A stretch of 25,283 nt of DNA. It comes from JAKPCT01 sp029553165 (lineage in GTDB: Bacteria; Bacillota; UBA4882; UBA8346). Each line of letters starts with the position of its first letter. Position 1 is the first letter of the stretch. Below are positions 1 to 5,939 of this stretch, in pieces. The notes beneath the pieces were generated by a model. It saw only the letters and a program-made list of their open reading frames with translations. It was not told the origin of the DNA and ran no database searches. Location of the stretch: NCBI GenBank assembly GCA_035359995.1, contig DAORZT010000044.1, positions 1 through 25,283 on the forward strand, in the 5' to 3' direction. A program made the translations under genes and the position numbers.

Positions 1-261
1 GGTAATGGCGATGGTCAGTTTGATTTTCCATGCGAGGTCGCGGTGGACTCTAGCGGCAACGTTTATGTGGCTGATACAGGTAATCATCGTATCCAGAAGT
101 TCAATGCTTCCGGTGAATTCCTGGCCAAATGGGGGTCAGAGGGTACCGGCGATGGTCAGTTTGATTGTCCATACGGTGTTGCAGTAGACTCTAACGGTAA
201 CGTTTATGTTGCTGATATGGGTAATGATCGTATCCAGAAGTTTAAACCGGTGGTTGAATAA
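1..261 (+). CDS. NHL-repeat (beta-propeller) protein, C-terminal end, 5' truncated by window
   Basis: Frame 1 is open from the first base to TAA at 259-261, so this is the last 86 residues of a longer protein. It holds two copies of an NHL-type unit with the signature GNVYVADTGNHRIQKF and GNVYVADMGNDRIQKF. The second follows the first after exactly 47 residues (141 bp), and the DNA itself is nearly repeated (bases 7-30 against 148-171), which points to recent tandem duplication of propeller blades. NHL repeats form six-bladed beta-propellers that mediate protein or ligand contacts, and large bacterial versions are usually secreted or surface proteins. Substrate and localisation cannot be told because the N-terminus is missing. 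A strong terminator follows directly. Family identity is secure; function is unknown. Confidence 0.9.
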   Translation, partial: GNGDGQFDFPCEVAVDSSGNVYVADTGNHRIQKFNASGEFLAKWGSEGTGDGQFDCPYGVAVDSNGNVYVADMGNDRIQKFKPVVE

Positions 262-285
262 AAAACGGAATTTATGCTGGAACTT

Positions 286-335
286 GCCTCTTTTTCATCC
301 TGATTTAAGGATGGGAAAGAGGCGTATTTTTTTTC
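286..335 (+). terminator. Rho-independent terminator of the NHL-repeat gene
   Basis: A 15-bp arm at 286-300 (GCCTCTTTTTCATCC) pairs with 309-323 (GGATGGGAAAGAGGC) across an 8-nt loop, with only a wobble or mismatch inside, and is followed by a run of eight T at 326-333. It lies 25 bp after the NHL stop codon. The left end of the RAYT element begins right after it, so the element landed just outside the terminator. Confidence 0.9.
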
Positions 336-336
336 G

Positions 337-363
337 TGAGCCAGGGGACGGTTCTTTGACTTA
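337..363 (+). repeat. Left REP-like end of the RAYT element
   Basis: Contains GAGCCA followed by the GGGGACGGTTCTTTGACT core and matches the reverse complement of 1212-1241. The internal hairpin is weaker here (GAGCCA against TTGACTT) than in the right copy. Confidence 0.8.
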
Positions 364-410
364 AAATTCTTCTAATGGTATAATATTCCATGGAAAGAGA
401 GGGGGATAAT

Positions 411-1214
411 ATGCCACGGACAAGCAGAAAGCTAAGTGCCAGTAAGATCTATCATGTTATGATCCGGGGCAATGAACGGAAAGCTCTTTTCCATGACGAT
501 GAAGACCGAGCGTGGTTTATCAGTATGTTGCTTTCGAAAAAAAGGAAATTCAAGTTTATCCTCTATGCCTATTGTCTAATGGATAACCATGTTCACCTAG
601 TCATTAATGAAGGAGGAGATCAGATTTCTCGGATTATGAAAGGGATCCAGGTAAGCTATGCTTATTATTTTAATAAGAAATATGCGCGAGTTGGTCACCT
701 ATTTCAAGATCGATTCAGAAGTGAAGTGATCGAAAATGATCGATATTTACTGGCAACAATTCGTTATGTCCACCAAAATCCGGTTAAAGCTGGAATGATA
801 AAGCACCCGAGCGAATATTTATGGAGCAGTTATAATCATTATCTTGGCAATAATAAGCAATACACCAAGGACATGATTGACTTAAAGCCGATTTTATTAA
901 TGTTTTCGCAAGAAAAAGGACAGGCTCTGCAGATTTTTGTGGATTTTTCAAATCAGACCATCGAAGATACATTTATCGAATATCAAGAAGAGCAACAACT
1001 TGATAAAGAGATAACGTCAGAAAACCAAGCTAAACGATACATCGATGATTTTCTCATCACAAGAAATGTTAAACTGGAAGAATTGTCGAGCCAGGCAAAT
1101 AAGTTAATTCGTAATGAGTTGATACGGGAGTTAAAGTGCAAGTCAAATTTGTCAAATCGCCAAATAGCAACTATTCTTGGAGTAAATCGGAATGTAGTGC
1201 AAAGATTGAAATGA
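411..1214 (+). CDS. REP-associated tyrosine transposase (Y1_Tnp / IS200-like HUH family)
   Basis: A single-strand DNA transposase of the Y1 HUH family. The N-terminus MPRTSRKLSASKIYHVMIRGN is the typical RAYT opening. The metal-binding HUH motif is in DNHVHLVI. Further on, RVGHLFQDRFRSEVI and the block RYVHQNPVKAGM are the hallmark conserved parts of this family. The C-terminal segment (about residues 215-267) looks like a helical DNA-binding tail with NRQIATILGVNRNVVQRLK, a helix-turn-helix-like pattern. The ATG at 411 is preferred over the in-frame ATG at 390 because a purine-rich GAGAGGGGGAT lies just upstream of 411 and the homology starts there. At 267 aa the length is full for the family, and the frame is intact, so it may be active. 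The stop codon is the first triplet of the right REP-like end. Confidence 0.93.
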   Translation: MPRTSRKLSASKIYHVMIRGNERKALFHDDEDRAWFISMLLSKKRKFKFILYAYCLMDNHVHLVINEGGDQISRIMKGIQVSYAYYFNKKYARVGHLFQDRFRSEVIENDRYLLATIRYVHQNPVKAGMIKHPSEYLWSSYNHYLGNNKQYTKDMIDLKPILLMFSQEKGQALQIFVDFSNQTIEDTFIEYQEEQQLDKEITSENQAKRYIDDFLITRNVKLEELSSQANKLIRNELIRELKCKSNLSNRQIATILGVNRNVVQRLK

Positions 1215-1241
1215 GTCAAAGAACCGTCCCCTTGACTCTGG
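1212..1241 (-). repeat. Right REP-like end of the RAYT element
   Basis: Inverted copy of the left end. It begins with the transposase stop TGA and also contains, on the other strand, the last eight sense codons and the stop of the UPF0016 gene. GAGTCAA and TTGACTC arms around GGGGACGGTTC can fold into a REP-type hairpin. Confidence 0.82.
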
Positions 1242-2322
1242 CCTCGATCTTCGCGGCCAACCCGGCATTCACTTCTCTTACTTGGCTAAGGTATGACTCC
1301 ACATTCTCAAACTTGCTTAACGGTTGACCAAGGAGAATCGTCTCCATCTGATCTTTGATGAGGTGCGCATTGGTTAAGCTCTTTTCATCCTGAATTGTGC
1401 CAAGCAACCAAAGAGTATCCACCAGACAATCCACAACTTTCTCTTCCGCGAAGGGCTTTTTCTCATAATTCGCCACAGTTGACTGCTCTTGCCACGCTTG
1501 GTCGGCCAAGGCCGACCGGACGATCTCTTTTGATCCTCCAACCGCGCACCGGTTTCCCTGACAAACACTGCAATCCAAGCAAATTGTATCCAGATCCTCT
1601 TTCAGATGGAGGTAATAGTCATGCAACAGTTTTGCCCTGGTGACTAAGGCCGACTGGACTCCCGCCCGTCTTTGGATAATCAATGAACGGACCATGTAAA
1701 ATAAGGCTAAAGCTAAAATAATGAGACAGGGCAGTACAATATTCACCCGTAAAAATCGGGCCGGTATTGTTTGAGACAACTTCTGCAGTCCGAAAAACAT
1801 GAAGATGGAAGCAGCCAGAAACTTGATGCCCAGTTCCGGAATCTTACCGCCTAACTTTTTGCCAACAATAATACCCAAAGTACCTGTAGCGATCATCGCA
1901 GAAACCGTTCCAGCCAGGACCAGCAACGGAAACCTTGCATCCGTCGCTAAAGTAATCGCTGTCAATTGGGTCTTATCCCCAAGTTCACCTAAGAAGAAAG
2001 CAAGCGCAACCGTGGCGATTGGCCCCAATTGCATTTTTGGCTCTTCATCTTCCTCCGCGCCATCAGGCTTGAGAGTCCAAAGGGCAAAGCCAACAAAAGC
2101 CACGCCGGCAATGATCTGGATCGTACCGAGTGGGACCATACGGGACAAATAGCTGCCTAAAGCAACTGCCAGACCATGGTTGAGCAAGATGCCCACTCCC
2201 ATCCCGAGCAGTACTTTTTTAATCGGAAACTTGGTGGCAAAGGCCATGGCGAGAATTTGGGTCTTGTCCCCCATTTCGGCAATGAAGATCAATAAAAATG
2301 CCCTAATCATCTCTTGGATCAT
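1216..2322 (-). CDS. UPF0016/GDT1 (TMEM165-like) divalent cation exporter with Cys-containing C-terminal extension
   Basis: An integral membrane cation/proton exchanger of the UPF0016 (GDT1/TMEM165) family. Bacterial members export manganese. The two hallmark E-x-G-D-(K/R)-(T/S) motifs are EMGDKT (residues 16-21) and ELGDKT (113-118), one in each membrane half of about three helices. The acidic linker GAEEDEEP (88-95) separates the halves. Unlike the usual roughly 190-230 aa proteins, this one is 368 aa: an extra helix (about 194-215) and a soluble tail with C248-x2-C251-x2-C254-x4-C259 follow. The ATG at 2322 has AAAGGGAGA six bases upstream. The leader carries a yybP-ykoY manganese riboswitch, which supports a manganese-efflux role. 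The last eight residues (ARVKGTVL) and the stop lie in the REP-like end of the RAYT element, so the native C-terminus may have been replaced. Confidence 0.9.
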   Translation of the reverse strand: MIQEMIRAFLLIFIAEMGDKTQILAMAFATKFPIKKVLLGMGVGILLNHGLAVALGSYLSRMVPLGTIQIIAGVAFVGFALWTLKPDGAEEDEEPKMQLGPIATVALAFFLGELGDKTQLTAITLATDARFPLLVLAGTVSAMIATGTLGIIVGKKLGGKIPELGIKFLAASIFMFFGLQKLSQTIPARFLRVNIVLPCLIILALALFYMVRSLIIQRRAGVQSALVTRAKLLHDYYLHLKEDLDTICLDCSVCQGNRCAVGGSKEIVRSALADQAWQEQSTVANYEKKPFAEEKVVDCLVDTLWLLGTIQDEKSLTNAHLIKDQMETILLGQPLSKFENVESYLSQVREVNAGLAAKIEARVKGTVL

Positions 2323-2380
2323 GACAAGTCTCCCTTTTCATGTATTTTTTCCAATGAGCGAATAAATTAAGCTTCTTCAA

Positions 2381-2428
2381 TAAAAAAGACTTTTAGATTA
2401 TCAGGCGTGGTCCGATAATCTAAAAGTC
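2381..2428 (-). terminator. Riboswitch expression-platform terminator
   Basis: On the minus strand GACTTTTAGATTATC (2414-2428) pairs perfectly over 15 bp with GATAATCTAAAAGTC (2388-2402), followed by six T (2382-2387). The first bases of the terminator stem (CTTTTAG) are also the 3' side of the aptamer P1 helix, so ligand-stabilised P1 would compete with the terminator. This predicts gene expression turned on by manganese. Confidence 0.93.
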
Positions 2429-2524
2429 TCGCTATCTTTAATAATGAATATTAAAGCAGATAAGACCAGGATCGCTCCAGTATGTTGATCTTATCTTGGT
2501 TTCCCACAGCTACTCCCCTTTAGA
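2419..2524 (-). ncRNA. yybP-ykoY manganese riboswitch aptamer
   Basis: Read on the minus strand, the leader opens with CTAAAGGGGAGTAGC and closes with AGCGAGACTTTTAG, which are the conserved 5' and 3' blocks of the yybP-ykoY class. Between them lie AACATACTGGAGCGA and CCTGGTCTTATC, matching the conserved internal arms. P1 forms from CTAAAG (5') and CTTTTAG (3'). This class senses Mn2+ and usually sits before TerC, MntP, P-type ATPase or UPF0016 genes, which fits the gene here. It lies between a near-consensus promoter and an overlapping terminator. A covariance-model search (RF00080) would confirm it. Confidence 0.93.
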
Positions 2525-2533
2525 ATCGATGTT

Positions 2534-2562
2534 ATTTTATCAAGCCATAAAATCTTTGTCAA
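2534..2562 (-). promoter_or_regulatory. Sigma-A promoter of the manganese riboswitch/UPF0016 unit
   Basis: On the minus strand TTGACA (2557-2562), 17 bp, then TAAAAT (2534-2539). The predicted start near 2527 falls directly at the 5' edge of the aptamer. Confidence 0.9.
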
Positions 2563-2574
2563 TCTCTTGGTATA

Positions 2575-2604
2575 GGAAAACACCCTCAAATTGGGATGTT
2601 TTTA
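2575..2604 (-). terminator. Probable terminator after the nitroreductase gene
   Basis: On the minus strand AAAACATCCC, loop AATTTGA, GGGTGTTTT, with one bulged base in the stem and a short T run. It lies 8-37 bp past the nitroreductase stop and upstream of the riboswitch promoter, where a terminator is expected. Moderate strength only. Confidence 0.55.
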
Positions 2605-2611
2605 GTTTCGG

Positions 2612-3259
2612 TTATTTAATGAATCGAACTTTTTGCTCCATTGGACTTCTGGTGGAACCACCGGTAGTAGTATCAACGGACTTGTCGTTATGGCCGATTA
2701 AGAGTACGGCTACATTGCTATATCCTTTAGGGATTTGCAGTAATTGGTCAAAATCCGCTTTCTTGGCACCGTTTAAGACAATTGTTGGTGACGAAACAAT
2801 CTTAGTGCCATAACCTAATGAAAGTGCGGCAATCGACATTGCTTCCGTTGCCAGACCACAGTCAAAGGAGTCGCTGGGCAGGTTATTGGTACCGTAAACA
2901 AAGATCGCTACCGTTGCATCAGCAAGGCCCAGTTTGCGTGGCGATGCCGGAGCACCTTTAGGCATACCCGCAAGCATTGCTTCATTAATCTGGTTTAAGA
3001 TTTTTTTGTTCGTAACCACACTAAAATGCCACGGTTGGCTGTTTCTGGCACTCGGCGCATTCAGACCGGCCAACAGGATCTGCCTGATGTGGCCTTCGCT
3101 GATTGGCTCTGCGGTAAACTTCGTTGCCGTCTTTGCAGTCGTCAATATTTCCAGGGTACTTTGTTGCTTGGGAGCAGCAGCGATTGGGGATTCATTGTGG
3201 AAAATAACATTAAAATGGCCAAAAAGCAAAGCACAGCAGAAGACAAATAAGTCTAACAA
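2612..3259 (-). CDS. Exported nitroreductase-family protein (apparent frameshift within the signal peptide)
   Basis: An FMN-dependent nitroreductase-family protein. NAPSARNSQPWHFSVV is the FMN phosphate-binding block, and LSLGYGTKIV is the conserved late glycine motif. The domain runs from about residue 34 (TLEILTTAKT) to the end. The only start in the main frame is a TTG at 3257-3259 without a good ribosome binding site. Ten bases upstream, in another frame, an ATG at 3269 follows GAGGTG with ideal spacing and encodes MRRIVRLICLLLCFAF, a textbook signal peptide, before hitting a stop. Removing one T from the T5 run (A5 on the plus strand, 3221-3225) fuses the two into one secreted protein. 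So either the sequence has a one-base insertion or the gene is broken at its leader. The physiological substrate is unknown. A good promoter lies at 3295-3323. Confidence 0.82.
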   Translation of the reverse strand: MLDLFVFCCALLFGHFNVIFHNESPIAAAPKQQSTLEILTTAKTATKFTAEPISEGHIRQILLAGLNAPSARNSQPWHFSVVTNKKILNQINEAMLAGMPKGAPASPRKLGLADATVAIFVYGTNNLPSDSFDCGLATEAMSIAALSLGYGTKIVSSPTIVLNGAKKADFDQLLQIPKGYSNVAVLLIGHNDKSVDTTTGGSTRSPMEQKVRFIK

Positions 3260-3294
3260 TTCTTCTCATCCAATTCACCTCATATAATTGATTT

Positions 3295-3323
3295 ATAATA
3301 AATTTCGGTGATTGCCCTCTCAA
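3295..3323 (-). promoter_or_regulatory. Sigma-A promoter of the nitroreductase gene
   Basis: On the minus strand TTGAGA (3318-3323), 17 bp, then TATTAT (3295-3300). It leaves a leader of about 20 bases before the GAGGTG site and the ATG at 3269, which supports 3269 as the true start and the frameshift reading of this gene. Confidence 0.7.
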
Positions 3324-3408
3324 TCTTAACCATTGCAATTTGAATCTTTTGTAAATAAAAACAACACGTTAAAACATAATTAGGCATAATCACTTCTTTT
3401 TAATCCGG

Positions 3409-4260
3409 TTAATTGATCATAAATAAAATACCAAGCGTATTTGGGCCACAGTGAGAGGAGATGGTGCATCCGGCTCGGGTAACCAAGATTTCTTTAAAAT
3501 CAGCGATCTCCTCAATAGTTTTTCGGACCAGGTCAATGTTTTCGGGAGATGTACCCGAATGGGTAATAAAAATCCTGTCACATTTTAAATCAGTTTGCGC
3601 AATTAGTTTATCCCGCGTATATTGTTGTAGGACCCTGGCCAAAGTACCCCGGTATTTTTTGCCTACCTTCATCTTCCCACTGGAATTGTCAACATCAATA
3701 CAAGGTTTAATATTTAGTAAATTGGCACCTAATGCGGACAATGCGGAACATCGGCCACCTTCATAGAGGTAGGTAAGATTGTCAATTATAAAACTCGTCT
3801 GGACTTTTGCCTTTAAAGCGTTGACCTCCTGATAGATTTGGGCTGCCGCCATTCCCTTGGCGATCCGTTCAGCGGCTTCGATGACCAGAAGCCCTATTCC
3901 TGTAGAGAGATTACCGGAATCAATTGGATAGACATTGCCAAGTTCTTCTGCTGCGATACAGCAATTTTGAAATGAAGAAGATATTCCGGAACCAAGGCTA
4001 AGATGAATCACTTCAAAGCCCTCATCCGTCCACTTTTTAAAATAATTAACATATTCTAAAAAATTAGGTGCTGATGTTTTCGGCAAAATATGTCGCTTTT
4101 CATAGATATCATAAATGTCATCTGGTGTAATATCTACCCCATCCTTGTACTGTTTGTCGCCAAAATTGATATGAAGCGGCAGGCAATTAACTGCATACTT
4201 TTCCTTTAAAGTATCATCAAGGTCGCAAGTACTATCGGCACTTAGAATGATTTTTTTCAA
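3409..4260 (-). CDS. DegV family protein (fatty-acid-binding, FakB-like)
   Basis: A 283-aa DegV-fold protein of normal length. These soluble cytoplasmic proteins bind a fatty acid, and the FakB members present it to the kinase FakA for phosphorylation during exogenous fatty-acid use. Visible family motifs are SADSTCDL near the N-terminus, the TSAPNFLEYVNYF block (about residues 62-74), the glycine/serine loop LSLGSGISSSFQN (about 87-99), IDSGNLSTGIG, and YLYEGGRCSALSALGA (around 165-180). The ATG at 4260 has AGGGAGGT eight bases upstream. It stands alone between the nitroreductase and the efflux operon. No fakA is in the window, so the lipid role rests on family knowledge. A small hairpin (ATATCC/GGATAT, 4285-4304) lies just upstream of the ribosome binding site, with unclear meaning. 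Confidence 0.93.
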   Translation of the reverse strand: MKKIILSADSTCDLDDTLKEKYAVNCLPLHINFGDKQYKDGVDITPDDIYDIYEKRHILPKTSAPNFLEYVNYFKKWTDEGFEVIHLSLGSGISSSFQNCCIAAEELGNVYPIDSGNLSTGIGLLVIEAAERIAKGMAAAQIYQEVNALKAKVQTSFIIDNLTYLYEGGRCSALSALGANLLNIKPCIDVDNSSGKMKVGKKYRGTLARVLQQYTRDKLIAQTDLKCDRIFITHSGTSPENIDLVRKTIEEIADFKEILVTRAGCTISSHCGPNTLGILFMIN

Positions 4261-4531
4261 TCAATTCTACCTCCCTTTATAAAGATATCCTGGTTGGTGG
4301 ATATTTTAATAAATTCATAGTAATCATTGCGTACTGATACAGATACGGGCGTTTTCCAATACTTCATGATAAGCTTTGATATTTCTCCATCTTGCGTTAC
4401 CTTACTTCAAAATGATAAGCCGGAATGAGGCGACCACATTCCCATAGTTTTAATCTTCAATACAGTTACATAAAAATCCTATTAGCTATTGTAAATAACC
4501 GGATCAAAATCCCGCTAATTTTTTCGTAGTT

Positions 4532-5926
4532 TTATCTTGTATCTTCAGTCTTGTAATCTCCAATTGTGTTGTTCAGGGTAAAAGCCTTCTGTTGTTTCCA
4601 AAAAGGGATAAACAGAATAATAGCAATCAACATCGCACCCAAATCGGAAATCGGGGTTGCCCAGGTAATCCCGTTAATACCAATAAACCGGGCCATCAAG
4701 ATCATTATCGGAACGTCCAGCCCTCCTTTGCGAAACAGTGATAAAACCATTGGCTGAACCTTCTTGCCGACTGACTGAAAGATCGTGATGATAATCATTG
4801 TAATTGAAATGCAGGGACCGGTAATACACATAATCCGCTGAAACAGCTGCCCGTAACGGACGGTTTCCGGATCTTTGATAAAAGCCTTGACAATCGGCCC
4901 AGCTCCGGTAAACAGCAAGATTGTCCCCACACCCGACACCAGCAGGCTGATTCCAAAAGTAGTCTTAATAACCGCCCGCATCCGCTGATAATTCCTGGCA
5001 GCATAATTGTAACCAATCAATGGCAAGACTCCCTGGGAAATACCTATTGCAATGGCAAAGACCAGCACATCGATCTTCTTGGCAATCCCGATTCCGGCCA
5101 TTGCTTCATTGGAGTAAGAGGCGATCAAGACATTCAGCACAACATTTGAGAGGACGCCCATCAAGTTCATCATCCAACTGGGAAGCCCCACAAAGAAGAC
5201 TTCCGACGGGATTCGTTGCTTCAACGTAAAATACTTGGGGTTAAGCGAGATCACACTGATCTTGCGTCTCCGGTAAATCAGGATCAGAAAGTAAGCCGTA
5301 GCGCAGAGATTAGAAAGCATCGTGGCGATCGCTGCTCCGACAATCTCCAGTTTTAATCCTGAGATAAAGATCGGGTCGAGAATGATGTTTAGGACTCCTC
5401 CCAAAATCACTCCAAAACTTGCCTGTCTCGAATAGCCCTCCGCCCGGACCAAATGTGCAAATTCAGAATTGAGGACGGTCGGGATGGCACCGATTATTAC
5501 AGTCCAGAACACATACTGGTAACAATACTCATAGGTACCCACATTGGCCCCGATCGCCGGCAGGAGCGCATACCGAAACAACAATAAGAAAATACCATAC
5601 AGAAATGAAACCATAATCGTCATCCAGATGCTGAAAGCAGCCGTCTTCCTCGCCTTCTCCCGGTCGCCTGCCCCCAGACTGCGCGAAATCAAACTGGAAG
5701 CGCCAATACCAAAAAGATTGGCAATCCCGCCAAGAAAAATGAGGAGCGGCATCGCCAACGAAGCTGCCGCCACCTGATTGGGGTCGTTCAACTGCCCGAT
5801 AAAGAAAGTATCAGCCATATTGTAGACAACAGTGATTAACTGGCTGATGACTGTCGGCACCATTAGGGCAAGCACCGCCTTAACTACCGGCGCAGACAAA
5901 AAGAGTTCCTCACGCTCTTCGTTCAT
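4532..5926 (-). CDS. MATE family multidrug/cation antiporter
   Basis: A 464-aa protein with about twelve membrane helices, the normal size for the MATE family (Na+- or H+-driven drug efflux). The N-terminal pattern MVPTVISQLITVVYNMADTFFIG is characteristic, as is SLGAGDREKARKTA after helix 2-3. The ATG at 5926 is chosen, preceded by TAGGAGG. A TTG just upstream at 5929 is less likely. The TAG stop of the upstream ABC gene is part of that Shine-Dalgarno sequence, leaving only 13 bp between the genes, so translation is probably coupled. It is the last gene of the marR-ABC-ABC-MATE operon. No strong terminator is visible downstream. The transported drugs cannot be told from the sequence. Confidence 0.95.
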   Translation of the reverse strand: MNEEREELFLSAPVVKAVLALMVPTVISQLITVVYNMADTFFIGQLNDPNQVAAASLAMPLLIFLGGIANLFGIGASSLISRSLGAGDREKARKTAAFSIWMTIMVSFLYGIFLLLFRYALLPAIGANVGTYEYCYQYVFWTVIIGAIPTVLNSEFAHLVRAEGYSRQASFGVILGGVLNIILDPIFISGLKLEIVGAAIATMLSNLCATAYFLILIYRRRKISVISLNPKYFTLKQRIPSEVFFVGLPSWMMNLMGVLSNVVLNVLIASYSNEAMAGIGIAKKIDVLVFAIAIGISQGVLPLIGYNYAARNYQRMRAVIKTTFGISLLVSGVGTILLFTGAGPIVKAFIKDPETVRYGQLFQRIMCITGPCISITMIIITIFQSVGKKVQPMVLSLFRKGGLDVPIMILMARFIGINGITWATPISDLGAMLIAIILFIPFWKQQKAFTLNNTIGDYKTEDTR

Positions 5927-5939
5927 CAAATATTTCCTC

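Larger units (their letters stand above)
337..1241 (+). mobile_element. RAYT element: Y1 transposase gene between inverted REP-like ends
   Basis: The transposase at 411-1214 sits between two inverted copies of one sequence. The left end (about 337-363) and the reverse complement of the right end (1212-1241) share the 19-bp core AGGGGACGGTTCTTTGACT. The right end is itself an imperfect hairpin (GAGTCAA ... TTGACTC), as expected of REP sequences. REP-associated tyrosine transposases typically lie singly between REPs in opposite orientation and are thought to mobilise or maintain them. The right end overlaps the stop codons of both the transposase and the convergent UPF0016 gene. No target-site duplication is evident. 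Confidence 0.85.
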
